Notes: generated from the letters alone by a model not told the origin. A stretch of DNA of 64,000 nucleotides from Stigmatella aurantiaca (GCF_900109545.1 NZ_FOAP01000024.1:62001-126000), one strand, 5' to 3'; counted from the stretch's first letter, positions 42,175 to 52,941 are shown. Numbers and translations: made by a program.

Positions 42175-45100
42175 ATGGCGGAAAAGCTCGGTGCCCTTCT
42201 GGTCCGCAAGGGCCTCATCACTCAGACCCAACTCGACGAGGGCCTCAAGGCCCAGATGATCTACGGCGGCCGCCTGGGGACGAACCTGGTCGAGCTGGAG
42301 TTCCTGGACATCGAGAAGCTGGGCGAGGTGCTCGCGGAGCAGTCGCGCTATCCGCAGGCGACGGTCCAGGAGTTCGAGTCGGTCACCGTGGCGACGCTCG
42401 CGGCGCTGCCCGCGGCGCTGGCCGAGAAGCACGCCGCGTTTCCCCTGCTCCTGGAGGGGCGCCGGCTGAAGGTGGCCATGGCGAGCCCGTCCGACATGGA
42501 GCACGTGGATGCGCTCGCGTTCACCACGGGCCTGCGCATCGTGCCGTGCATCGCTCCGGAGCTGCGCCTCTACATCTACCTGGAGAAGCGCTATGGCATC
42601 GTCCGGCCGGAGCGCTTCATCCGGTTGGATCCGGACACCCGGCCGCAGGGGCTGCCAGGGGTGCATGCCCAGAAGCCGCCGGCCCAGGCGGCGCCCGCCA
42701 CCCCGCAGTCCGCCGCGCCCGGAGGCACGCCTGAGTCCAAGGCGATGTTCGGTGGGCTCGATGACGGCGCGTACCTGAGCGATGACGCGCCCGAGGAGCT
42801 GCCGGGGGCTCCCGCGGCGCCGGGCGCCAGTGCTTCGAAGAGTGCTCCGAAGGCTGCCCCGAAGGCGGCCGCCTCGCTGATGGACGATGCGATCGACTTC
42901 CCCTCGGAGCTGCCTCCGATGAAGGCAAGCCCCGCGCCGGCGCCCGGCCGGCCGCCGGTGGAAAATGATCTGAACGCGTTGGACTTCCCCGACGGGCAGG
43001 GCATCTCGCTGCCGAAGCTGCGCTCCACGCCGCAGGCCGCGCCACCGCCCAAGGCCGCGCCGCCGCCCCGGCCCCCGAAGCCCCTGGCGATTCCCTCGGG
43101 GGGAGAGGGGGCCGCGTTGGACTTCCCCGATGGGCAGAGCATCTCCCTGCCGAAGCCGCGCGTCACGCCTCCGGCCGCCCCTGCCGCCGCGCCTGCTGCG
43201 CCTGTTGCGCCTGCCGCTCCCGCCGCCGCAGCGCCCAAGCCCCCGGCTCCTTCCGGGCTGCCCACGGCCCTCTCGGTTCCCACGTCGTTCACGCTGGAGC
43301 CGCTCGATGCGCCTGATGGGCTGTCGCTCGATGGGCCGTTCAATGCCGCCGAGAAGGCCCCTTCGCTTCCTCCGCCCAGCCCAGCGGCTCCCGCGCCCGC
43401 CAAGGCGGCAGGGACCCCGCCTCAGGGAAGCCCCTCGCCCTTGGCCGCTCCCGTGAGCCGCCCGCCGCCTCCGATTGCCCTGCCGTCGTCCCCGCAGCTC
43501 CTGGGCGGGATGGGCACTGGGGCCATTCCACTGCCCGCGCCGGTGCCTCCGGCCGCTGCGCCTCCGAGCCTGGGCCCCTCCGGGAGCGCGGCGGGGCAGG
43601 GGGCCCCGCGGCCCGCGGGGGCGCCGTTGCCTCCTCAGGCTCCCGTGGCTGCCCCCAGGCCCAACCCTCCCGCGTCGCCTCCGCAGGCAGTGCCCCTGCC
43701 TCCCGCGGCGCGGCAGACGCAGGCCTCCATTCCTTCCGTGCCTGCTGCCCGGCCGATCGTGCCGGGGGGACCCTCGGGTCCGCCTGGGGGACCCCAGGCG
43801 CCGGTCGCCGGACCGCCCCTCGTGCCCCCTGCGGCACCGGGTGAGACGCGGCCTCCGGTGGCGCCTCCCCGGCCCCTTCAACCGCCTGTGGTAGGGCCTC
43901 CGGCCGCGCAAGGCATGGCGCCAGGAGCAGCGCCTCGGCCGCCCCCAGGTGCGCCTCAACCGGCTCCCGCAGGGGGCGCCCGGCCCACGATGGGGCCTCC
44001 AGGGGGACCTCCCGCGCCGGCGGGAGCGGTGCCGGTGGCGGCTCCGGGGCGGGCGACGTTGACGGGGATTCCCGCCATCCAGACGCCCGCCGCGGCACGG
44101 CCGCCTGCGCCAGGACAGGCTCCGGGCGTGGCTTCGCCCACCGGTGCTCCAGCGGGAGCGCGTCCTCCGGGCGCGCCCGTGCGGCAAGAGCCGCCGAGCC
44201 GGGCCGCGATTCCCGCGGTGGGTGCTCCACCACCGGTGGCTGCGCCCGCGCCCCCAGCGGCCCCCGTGCGGCAAGAGCCACCGAGCCGGGCCGCGATTCC
44301 TGTCGTGGGCGCTCCACCGCCGGTGGCCCCGCCCGTGCCCTCCGTGGCCTCTGTCCGGCAGGAGCCGCCGAGCCGGGTCGCGATCCCCGCCGTGGGGGCT
44401 CCTCCGCCCGTGGCCTCTGTGCGGCAAGAGCCGCCCAGCCGGGCCGCGATTCCCGCCGTGGGGGCTCCTCCGCCCGTGGCCCCTGTGCGGCAAGAGCCGC
44501 CGAGCCGGGTCGCGATCCCTGCGGTGGGTGCTCCGCCTCCGGCTGCTGCTCCAGGGCGGCCGGCGCCTCCGGTGGCACCGGGTCATCCAGGCGTTGCCGG
44601 CCCGGCTTTCCAGCGGCCCTCGATGCCGGTACCTGGGGAGTCTTCGCCGGCCGCTCGGCCCTCGGCCCCCGTGCCGCTCCCGGCGCCAGCCGCTCCACCT
44701 CCGGGCATCGCGCCTGTTCCGCCGGCTGCGTCCTCCAACGCGTCCGCGATTCCTCTCCCCGCGCCCTCGCTGCCCCCCGTGGCCGCGGATCTTCCGGTGA
44801 TCGCGCTGCCCGCGCCCGTGTACACGCCGGAGCTTCCGGCTGAAGCCTCCGAGCCACCGCCCGTGATCGAGCTGGAGAGCGAGAACATCGACGAGGAGAC
44901 GCTCGAGCCCGAGGCCGCCCTCGAAGAGGCGGAGATCGAAGAAGAGGAAGACGACACCCCGGCCGCGGAAGCCGAGGCCTCCCTGCCCGAGATCGACATC
45001 GGCACGGTGACCGAGCCCGAGCCGTCCCAGGACGCTGCCGAGGAGGACGAGACGACCTCGTCCGGCGCCTGGACCCTGGAGGGGGTCAAGACCCAGCCCC

Positions 45101-45744
45101 CGCCCCCGGCCGAAGCCCTGGCGGAAGCGCCCGAGGCTCCGCTGGAGGAGCCCCCGGCCGCAGTGGAGAAGCCGCGGGCCCCCATTGATCTCGGCGAGCT
45201 TCCTCCCGAGCCCGAGGAGCCGCTGCAGCTCGCGGCGACGTGGGAGTTCGTCTCCCAAGGGGCAGGGGCGGAGGTCCATGCCGGACACGAGTCCACGCCT
45301 TCGTGGGAGTCGCGCGGGGTGGACCTGGAGACATCGGTGGCCGCGGCCCCGGAGCGCCCCGGCACGCCTCAAGACGAGGTGGCGCTGGTGCCCACCTGGA
45401 GCTTCGTGCCGCCGTATCAGCCCGGGGCTCCCGCCGCGCCGGTGCCCCCGAGCCCACCCAAGCCGCCCGCGACGGTGACGGCGCTTCCGGTCCTGGCGCC
45501 GGAGCTGTCCAGTCCGGAGCCCACGACGCACCGGTACGGCATTACATCCGCCGCCTCCACCTCGGTGACGACCACGGCGAAGTACGGTGTCGCCCCCGCC
45601 GCCTCCAGCCCCTTGCCCGGGTTCCCGGAGGTGGAGACGGATCCCTTCGAGGAGTTCGCGGCATCGGAGGCCGCGAAGCCGCCCGAGGGGGGGCCGCCCG
45701 CGTCCGTGCCCTGGGACGAGAACCCCGGGGACAAAGAGGACTGA
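42175..45744 (+). CDS. MshEN-domain protein with long Pro/Ala-rich repetitive tail
   Basis: The 1189-residue protein begins with a GspE/MshE N-terminal (MshEN) domain, residues 1-145. Two 24-residue motifs, KLGALLVRKGLITQTQ... (4-27) and RLGTNLVELEFLDIEK... (33-56), are five residues apart, the spacing of c-di-GMP-binding MshEN domains. The first basic residue is Lys, and the second motif has lost its mid Gly. No ATPase domain follows. Residues about 160-1189 are low-complexity Pro/Ala with embedded motifs: DFPDGQGISLPK (about 270) and DFPDGQSISLPK (about 316), five VRQEPPSR units (669-790), an acidic patch near 905-960, and TWEFV/TWSFV near the end. It may be a c-di-GMP-responsive scaffold. 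Confidence 0.8.
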   Translation: MAEKLGALLVRKGLITQTQLDEGLKAQMIYGGRLGTNLVELEFLDIEKLGEVLAEQSRYPQATVQEFESVTVATLAALPAALAEKHAAFPLLLEGRRLKVAMASPSDMEHVDALAFTTGLRIVPCIAPELRLYIYLEKRYGIVRPERFIRLDPDTRPQGLPGVHAQKPPAQAAPATPQSAAPGGTPESKAMFGGLDDGAYLSDDAPEELPGAPAAPGASASKSAPKAAPKAAASLMDDAIDFPSELPPMKASPAPAPGRPPVENDLNALDFPDGQGISLPKLRSTPQAAPPPKAAPPPRPPKPLAIPSGGEGAALDFPDGQSISLPKPRVTPPAAPAAAPAAPVAPAAPAAAAPKPPAPSGLPTALSVPTSFTLEPLDAPDGLSLDGPFNAAEKAPSLPPPSPAAPAPAKAAGTPPQGSPSPLAAPVSRPPPPIALPSSPQLLGGMGTGAIPLPAPVPPAAAPPSLGPSGSAAGQGAPRPAGAPLPPQAPVAAPRPNPPASPPQAVPLPPAARQTQASIPSVPAARPIVPGGPSGPPGGPQAPVAGPPLVPPAAPGETRPPVAPPRPLQPPVVGPPAAQGMAPGAAPRPPPGAPQPAPAGGARPTMGPPGGPPAPAGAVPVAAPGRATLTGIPAIQTPAAARPPAPGQAPGVASPTGAPAGARPPGAPVRQEPPSRAAIPAVGAPPPVAAPAPPAAPVRQEPPSRAAIPVVGAPPPVAPPVPSVASVRQEPPSRVAIPAVGAPPPVASVRQEPPSRAAIPAVGAPPPVAPVRQEPPSRVAIPAVGAPPPAAAPGRPAPPVAPGHPGVAGPAFQRPSMPVPGESSPAARPSAPVPLPAPAAPPPGIAPVPPAASSNASAIPLPAPSLPPVAADLPVIALPAPVYTPELPAEASEPPPVIELESENIDEETLEPEAALEEAEIEEEEDDTPAAEAEASLPEIDIGTVTEPEPSQDAAEEDETTSSGAWTLEGVKTQPPPPAEALAEAPEAPLEEPPAAVEKPRAPIDLGELPPEPEEPLQLAATWEFVSQGAGAEVHAGHESTPSWESRGVDLETSVAAAPERPGTPQDEVALVPTWSFVPPYQPGAPAAPVPPSPPKPPATVTALPVLAPELSSPEPTTHRYGITSAASTSVTTTAKYGVAPAASSPLPGFPEVETDPFEEFAASEAAKPPEGGPPASVPWDENPGDKED
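44179..44544 (+). repeat. Tandem in-frame repeats encoding VRQEPPSR units
   Basis: Five repeats begin at 44179, 44266, 44353, 44419 and 44485, so the periods are 87, 87, 66 and 66 bases (29 or 22 codons). Each encodes VRQEPPSR followed by (A/V)AIP(A/V)VGAPPP. The longer units have an extra Ala/Pro spacer. The DNA copies are nearly identical, which indicates recent expansion or contraction by slippage or recombination within the MshEN protein's tail. Confidence 0.92.
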
Positions 45745-45756
45745 GCGGGCGCCCAA

Positions 45757-45782
45757 GGGCCCTGGAGACGGCTCCAGGGCCC
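45757..45782. terminator. Perfect 11-bp hairpin between convergent genes
   Basis: GGGCCCTGGAG and CTCCAGGGCCC pair perfectly around an ACGG loop in the 50-base space between the convergent MshEN gene and nrdJ. There is no T-run on either side, but position and stem strength suit a bidirectional transcription barrier. Confidence 0.7.
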
Positions 45783-45794
45783 CGGAGCCTCGGC

Positions 45795-48572
<2,778 letters not shown>

Positions 48573-48733
48573 GGACCGCCCTCCCGTTGACTCACTCAAG
48601 AATGTGACCGCACCCAACCTGCGAGACCGCGAGCTCCCAGCCGCTCGCCGTGTGGACCGCCCCGGCGCGGCGGCGCCGGACGGCTCGAAGAGGCCCTAAC
48701 CGGGGTTCACACACCCGGAAGCAGGGCAGCCCG

Positions 48734-48775
48734 CCTGCCGGCCTCAAGGCCGCCAAGGCAGGAGATGCCCCTGCC
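48734..48775 (-). promoter_or_regulatory. Mutually exclusive hairpins in the nrdJ leader
   Basis: GGCAGG at 48757-48762 can pair either with CCTGCC at 48734-48739 (enclosing a GGCC/GGCC inner stem, 48740-48751) or with CCTGCC at 48770-48775. On the minus strand these become alternative stem-loops about 165-200 bases before the nrdJ start. No known riboswitch consensus, including the cobalamin B12 box, was recognised. Confidence 0.4.
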
Positions 48776-48812
48776 AGATCAACCCTCGGCTTCTCGGAAG
48801 CCTTCCTGAACA

Positions 48813-48859
48813 CCCCCAGATGTTGTGGCTGTTGCCATCTGACAAACCATAGGTGGTGT
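48813..48859 (-). promoter_or_regulatory. Candidate pair of NrdR boxes upstream of nrdJ
   Basis: Two 16-bp sites resemble the NrdR box (acaCwAtATaTwgtgt): CCCCCAGATGTTGTGG at 48813-48828 (10 of 16 matches) and AAACCATAGGTGGTGT at 48844-48859 (11 of 16). They start exactly 31 bp apart, three helical turns, as known for paired NrdR boxes. Site scores are modest, so the call rests mostly on spacing and on position upstream of a ribonucleotide reductase. Confidence 0.5.
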
Positions 48860-49158
48860 GACTCAAGGGTGCTGACCCTCCGGGGTGCTCGGCAGACGGA
48901 GCACCGGGCGGCGAGACGGGGAGGGCGGATCTAGGTCCAAACGCAGGGGGGATCAAATTTGCCTTCCCGTGGCGCGTCGTCACTTGGCATGACATGTATG
49001 GTCACGCTGCGGCTAGAAGAGGAACTGATCACTGGGCGATGCTTTCGGTGATCTGCACACGAACTTCCGGCTGCCAAGTCCCCCTGGGGCAAAGCGCGGC
49101 TTGGACCTCGGGACGAGGGTGTTCTTCCGGCGGGGGGTGCGTTAGGGAAGAGGGCGCC

Positions 49159-49509
49159 ATGGCCCCTCCCTTTCAGAGACACGTGTTCGTTTGCACCAAC
49201 CGCCGCCCGGACGGCCACCCCAAGGGGTGCTGCGCCACCAAGGGCGCGGAGGAGGTGCGCGCCGCCTTCAAGAGCGAGCTGGAGAAGCGCGGAATCAAGG
49301 GGCAGATGCGCGCCAACGCCGCCGGGTGCCTCGACACGTGCGCCTTTGGCGTCTCGGTCGTCGTCTACCCGGAGGGTGTCTGGTACGGCGGGGTGAAGAC
49401 GGAGGATGTGCCCGCCATCGTGGACGAGCACCTCGTGGGGGGCCGGCCGGTGGAGCGGCTCCTGATGCCCCTCATGAAGAAGGCACCGAAGCCGGAGGCC
49501 GGAAAGTAG
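49159..49509 (+). CDS. Thioredoxin-like [2Fe-2S] ferredoxin
   Basis: The 116-residue protein matches small thioredoxin-fold [2Fe-2S] ferredoxins. The ligand pattern is C12, C24 (or C25), C57 and C61: HVFVCTNRR at the N-terminus, GHPKGCC, then AAGCLDTCAFG. VVVYPEGVWYGGV and the DEHLVGG region are also typical. It would be a soluble one-electron carrier; the partner enzyme is unknown. It is divergent from nrdJ across a long intergenic region. The ATG at 49159 has GGAAGAGGG just upstream. Its 3' end faces the BAX-inhibitor gene with only 12 bases between stops. Confidence 0.88.
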   Translation: MAPPFQRHVFVCTNRRPDGHPKGCCATKGAEEVRAAFKSELEKRGIKGQMRANAAGCLDTCAFGVSVVVYPEGVWYGGVKTEDVPAIVDEHLVGGRPVERLLMPLMKKAPKPEAGK

Positions 49510-49521
49510 GCGCCGGCGGGC

Positions 49522-50232
49522 CTAGCGGCGGCGGCCGAAGAGCCGCAGCAGGGCCAGGAACAGGTTGATGAAGTCCAGGTACAGCGTGAGCGCGCCCACC
49601 ACGCTGAGCGTGGCGGCGCTGCTGTAGCCGGAGGAGGCGTGCATCTGGCGCAGCTTCTGGGTGTCGTAGGCCGTCAGCCCCGCGAAGACGACGACACACG
49701 CGCACGCGGTGACGAAGGACATGCCCTCGCTGCGCAGGAAGATGTTGGCCACGCCGGCCAGCACCACGCCCACCAGGCCCATGAAGAGGAACGCGCCCCA
49801 GGCGCTGAGGTCCTTCTTGGTGAGCGTGCCGTAGAGGCTCAGCGCCCCGAAGACGCCACCCGTCATCAGCAGCGCCTGGCCAATGGAGCCCGCCGTATAG
49901 ATGAGGAAGTAGATGGAGAGCGTCATCCCCGTGAGCGCCGCGTAGCCCAGGAACAGGGCCGCGGCCACGGGCCCGGACAGGCGGGCCGCGAGGAAAGACA
50001 GGGCGAAGACGGCGCCGAGCTCCGCCACGAGCAGGCCCAGCCGCCACTGGAGCGCCCACTGCAGCAGGGCCTCATTGCTCACCGTGTAGAGGGCCACCAC
50101 CCCGGTCAGCATCAGCCCCGCGAACATCCAGCCATACACGCGCGACATGAACGCGCGCTGTGACTCCTGCACGAGCGCGCTGTGTACCTCCGACGAGGAG
50201 GTGGTCTGCCATCCCGGGTTTTCCCAAGCCAT
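49522..50232 (-). CDS. BAX inhibitor-1 / YccA-YbhL family membrane protein
   Basis: The 236-residue protein has seven hydrophobic segments, as in bacterial TMBIM/BI-1 proteins (YbhL, YetJ). Signature stretches are FMSRVYGWMFAGLMLTGVVALY near the N-terminus, LTGMTLSIYFLIYTAGSIGQALLMTG, and the last helices FAGLTAYDTQKLRQM and LDFINLFLALLRLFGRRR. YetJ conducts calcium in a pH-sensitive manner, but function in myxobacteria is untested. The ATG at 50232 (MAWENPGW) follows AAGGA at about ten bases and is preferred to an upstream in-frame Met. Confidence 0.92.
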   Translation of the reverse strand: MAWENPGWQTTSSSEVHSALVQESQRAFMSRVYGWMFAGLMLTGVVALYTVSNEALLQWALQWRLGLLVAELGAVFALSFLAARLSGPVAAALFLGYAALTGMTLSIYFLIYTAGSIGQALLMTGGVFGALSLYGTLTKKDLSAWGAFLFMGLVGVVLAGVANIFLRSEGMSFVTACACVVVFAGLTAYDTQKLRQMHASSGYSSAATLSVVGALTLYLDFINLFLALLRLFGRRR

Positions 50233-50330
50233 GCGAGCTGTGTCCTTTGCTGTGCCGGCACGCATCCCGGCGGTCCGGCATCCTTATAGCGCGGAGCGCC
50301 GCACGCCGCTGTCCTGCCCGGCGCGGAGGA

Positions 50331-51803
50331 TTAGAGGGCCTTCCAGGCCATGAGCAGCTTGTGGGCCACCTCGGCGGTGATGAGCGGAATCACCCCGCCG
50401 CCGCCCACGATGTTGACGATCTCCGCCATGGAGCCCCGGCACACCCCGCCCCAGGCGGGTTGCCGGGCGAGCCCCACCGACGCGTAGGCGGAGTAGTCCA
50501 CGTAGAGCGAGGTGGGCAGCACGCCGGTCTCGGTGCACAGCACGTGGGGCTCGGGCGAAGTCTCGACGAGCTCCTGCACCACGTAGCCGCCCCCGGTGGG
50601 GTCCGCGACGGCGCGCTCGCACAGCTCCGCCCAGGGCAGGGGCGCCCCGTAGAGCGCCTGCGCGCGCTCGTTGTAGGGCACGGTGCCCACGGAGCGGCCG
50701 ATGAAGACGGCCTTGCCGCCGTAGTCCCACGAGCGCTTGAGGACGAACCGCTGGGGCTCGGCGGCGACCGTGGCCACCAGGTCCTCGAGGGACTCGCCCA
50801 TGGGGCCCCCGGTGGGGCCGTGCCGGAAGCGGCGCGTCCACGGAACGGAGACGCGGATGGCCTCCAGCTCCTCGGGCGTCAACTGCGCGCCCTCGGCCAG
50901 CTCCGGGGTGGCGAGCGCCTGGGAGAGCAGGGCGAAGGTCACCTTCTCCTCGACCTGGGAGGTGGGCGGGTTGAGGAAGACGGCCTTGCGGCCTGGCACC
51001 GTGCCGAAGAAGTCCTCTATCCACGGCGAGGGGTTCTCCTCCAGCCTCCGGACGAAGAGGTGGCGGTAGACCATCTGGTACGTCTTGCCGTGGGCGATGA
51101 AGGCGTCGTCGCCGGAGACGTCCTCGGGGTGGACCACGTCCGCGTCCGCGCCGAACTCCCGGAAGCGCTCCGCCAGGTACTGCAGCTCGGAGATCTGCGC
51201 GTCATGGCGGCGGCAGAGCAGGGCGATGGTCTCCGGCATCTGTCCGGGCCGCTCGGCGGCGTAGCCGTCCAGCAGCGCGCGGTAGAGCGCCAGGGCATTG
51301 CTGCCGTTGAGCGTCAGCAGCGAGGCGAGGGCGCGCTCCGGATAACGGAAGTGCCGGGCCACTACCTCCAGGAAGACGCGCGCCGCGATGTCCGAGTAGC
51401 CCTGCATGGCGGGAATGGTGGTGTTGACCTCCAGCGCGCGGGGCTGCTGGCCCGCGCCCACGAAGAAGTCCACGCGCGTGGTGGCCAGCCGGGACACCTG
51501 GCGCCACGTGCGCTCGGCGATGGCGCGCTCCAGGGGGGACAGGCCCCCGAGCAGCACCTCCTGGGAGTTCCCCCCGAGCACCGCCTCGGCCATCTTCAGC
51601 GCGGCGGAGGACAGCCGCGCGGCCAGCTCGCAGCGGCGGCGCACCTCCGCGGCCTCCAGGATGACCGGCGTGGCGGTGATGGGAATGGGCTGGCGGGTGC
51701 CGTCCTTCTTCGTCACCGCCAGGCCGCGCTGGAAGGCGGTCCGGGCCAGCTCGGGCCCAAAGTGGGCTGCCTGGTGGCGCAGCACTTCTAAAAGCTCGTT
51801 CAC
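50331..51803 (-). CDS. Uncharacterised ATP-grasp-like protein
   Basis: The 490-residue protein has no family name I can give with certainty. Features recalling circularly permuted or preATP-grasp ligases are RALEVNTTIPAMQGYSDI (about residues 120-137), FVLKRSWDYGGKAVFIGRS (about 345-363, like the ATP-binding Lys strand) and a late region with YVVQELVE. No signal peptide or membrane helix is seen. If it is an ATP-grasp enzyme it could ligate a carboxylate to an amine, for example in glutathione- or peptide-like synthesis. The GTG start is 24 bases from the start of the divergent HCCA-isomerase gene, whose family belongs to the GST-kappa/DsbA fold. The pair may share a promoter region. Confidence 0.6.
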   Translation of the reverse strand: MNELLEVLRHQAAHFGPELARTAFQRGLAVTKKDGTRQPIPITATPVILEAAEVRRRCELAARLSSAALKMAEAVLGGNSQEVLLGGLSPLERAIAERTWRQVSRLATTRVDFFVGAGQQPRALEVNTTIPAMQGYSDIAARVFLEVVARHFRYPERALASLLTLNGSNALALYRALLDGYAAERPGQMPETIALLCRRHDAQISELQYLAERFREFGADADVVHPEDVSGDDAFIAHGKTYQMVYRHLFVRRLEENPSPWIEDFFGTVPGRKAVFLNPPTSQVEEKVTFALLSQALATPELAEGAQLTPEELEAIRVSVPWTRRFRHGPTGGPMGESLEDLVATVAAEPQRFVLKRSWDYGGKAVFIGRSVGTVPYNERAQALYGAPLPWAELCERAVADPTGGGYVVQELVETSPEPHVLCTETGVLPTSLYVDYSAYASVGLARQPAWGGVCRGSMAEIVNIVGGGGVIPLITAEVAHKLLMAWKAL

Positions 51804-51827
51804 GGGGCTAAACCCTCTTGCTCGCTC

Positions 51828-52421
51828 ATGTCCAAGACGATCGAGTTCTTTTTCGACTACGCAAGCCCCTATTCCTACCTCGCTTCGGCCCAGGTGGAAG
51901 CGCTTGCGGCACGCACCGGGGCGGAGCTGCGCTGGCGCCCCTTCCTGCTCGGGGCCGTCTTCAAGGCCACCAGCAACCAGTCCCCCGTCACCAACCCGGC
52001 TAAAGCCCGGTATTTGTTCAAGGATCTCCTGGACTGGACGCGGATGCTGGGCCTGCCGGACTTCCGCATGCCGGAGCCTTTTCCCGCCAACGCGCTCCAG
52101 GTCAACCGCCTGGGCCTGGTGGCGGCGGAGCAGGGGCTCATCGCCCCGTTCTCCCATGCCGCCTACCGGGCCGCCTTCGCCGAGGGAAAGAACCTGGCGG
52201 ACCCCGCCGTTCTCGCGGAGGTGGCGCGCACCGCCGGACTGGAGCCTGCGCCGGCGCTGGCCCGCATCGAGAACCAGGAGATCAAGGACGCGCTGAAGCG
52301 CAACACCGAGGAGGCGGTCGCCCGCGGGGCGTTCGGAGCCCCCACGTTCTTCGTGGGCGAGGACATGTACTTCGGCAACGACCGCTTGCCCCTGGTGGAG
52401 CGGCGGCTGCGAGCGGCGTGA
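51828..52421 (+). CDS. 2-hydroxychromene-2-carboxylate isomerase / DsbA-like protein
   Basis: The 197-residue thioredoxin-fold protein begins IEFFFDYASPYSYLASAQVE, the N-terminus of HCCA isomerases and kappa-class GSTs. Ser13 occupies the glutathione-activating position; the CxxC of DsbA is absent. An inserted helical domain (about residues 60-150) is followed by AFGAPTFFVGEDMYFGNDRL, the conserved C-terminal segment. HCCA isomerase itself acts in naphthalene breakdown, but most homologues are general glutathione-dependent isomerases or transferases, so the substrate is not assigned. The start is 24 bases from the divergent ATP-grasp-like gene. Confidence 0.88.
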   Translation: MSKTIEFFFDYASPYSYLASAQVEALAARTGAELRWRPFLLGAVFKATSNQSPVTNPAKARYLFKDLLDWTRMLGLPDFRMPEPFPANALQVNRLGLVAAEQGLIAPFSHAAYRAAFAEGKNLADPAVLAEVARTAGLEPAPALARIENQEIKDALKRNTEEAVARGAFGAPTFFVGEDMYFGNDRLPLVERRLRAA

Positions 52422-52438
52422 GCCCGCCGCCGTCCTGC

Positions 52439-52467
52439 TTGCGCCGGAAATCAAACTGGCTTACAAA
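52439..52467 (+). promoter_or_regulatory. Possible sigma-70 promoter of the small His/Cys protein gene
   Basis: TTGCGC (52439-52444) and TACAAA (52462-52467) are separated by exactly 17 bases, in a locally AT-rich stretch 34 bases before the GTG start. No Zur or Fur box was recognised by eye around it. Confidence 0.35.
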
Positions 52468-52500
52468 CGCAACTCGGATTCATCTAGGAACCTCATCGAC

Positions 52501-52941
52501 GTGAGACGCTCGGAACGCCACATGCCCTGGAGCCTCCACCGGCCGCGCCTGCTGGCGCTGCCGCTCGTGGTGCTCTGCATGCTGGCGTACCTGGGCAGCG
52601 TGGCCCACTTCGCCCTCGTCCAGCACACCCTGTGCCCGGAACACGGCGAGATGGTCCACGCCGGTGAGGAGGGAAGCCATGCCCGGCTCGGGCCGGTGCA
52701 GGAGTCCTTCGATGACTCCCGCGTGGCCTCCTCGGCCGGGGAGGCCACGGTCTCCCACGGCTCCGAGGCCCACTGCGCGCACGCCTTCTTCCGCCGCGAG
52801 CCGCTGCCGCCCGCCGGTGAAGTCCTCCTGCTCTCGGAAGCGCCTGCCCCTTCGGGGCCGGTGTCCGTGCGGGCGCAGGTGCAATCGGAGCCCGTGGCCC
52901 GGCTCCGGGTTGCCCCCAAGTCGTCTCCTCCTCAGTCCTGA
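52501..52941 (+). CDS. Small His/Cys-rich membrane protein, paralogue of the 61305-61727 product
   Basis: A 146-residue protein with one N-terminal membrane helix (about residues 17-34), then a His/Cys motif: H36, H42, C45, H48, H53 (VQHTLCPEHGEMVH). A second cluster, SEAHCAHAFF, lies near residues 88-97. It ends RVAPKSSPPQS. The minus-strand gene at 61305-61727 has the same plan (H-x5-H-x2-C-x2-H, late Cys/His cluster, LPP, and a LAPKSSPP ending), so the two are paralogues flanking the Znu-like transporter region. A role in metal binding at the membrane is inferred; I recognise no named family, although DUF2946-like proteins are similar in style. The GTG at 52501 has AGGAA eleven bases upstream; an ATG at 52522 is possible. 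Confidence 0.65.
   Translation: MRRSERHMPWSLHRPRLLALPLVVLCMLAYLGSVAHFALVQHTLCPEHGEMVHAGEEGSHARLGPVQESFDDSRVASSAGEATVSHGSEAHCAHAFFRREPLPPAGEVLLLSEAPAPSGPVSVRAQVQSEPVARLRVAPKSSPPQS

Larger units (their letters stand above)
48573..49158. other. 586-base intergenic region between divergent nrdJ and ferredoxin genes
   Basis: No convincing gene lies here; the short open frames on both strands have unusual composition. The region has lower GC than its surroundings near 48930-49060. It contains two NrdR-like boxes (48813-48859), competing hairpin segments (48734-48775) in the nrdJ leader, and a further inverted repeat, GATCAC/GTGATC (49027-49053), nearer the ferredoxin gene. It must hold promoters for both divergent genes. 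Confidence 0.7.

Noticed and set aside
44179-44544. Regularly spaced repeats that could be mistaken for a CRISPR array
   Set aside because: Repeats are in frame inside a coding sequence, periods are multiples of three, and the spacers are similar Pro/Ala codons and not unique.
40615-45756. 1713-codon open frame on the minus strand
   Set aside because: Antisense to the sugar transferase and MshEN genes. The Arg/Gly-rich repeats only mirror the Pro/Ala-rich sense strand.
48650-48934. 94-codon open frame with several Cys in the nrdJ upstream region
   Set aside because: Biased composition, no ribosome-binding site, and it overlaps the nrdJ leader elements. Not convincing as a gene.
48573-49158. 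Cobalamin riboswitch in front of nrdJ
   Set aside because: No B12-box-like sequence was found on the minus strand, and NrdJ is a B12 user, not a B12-independent alternative.
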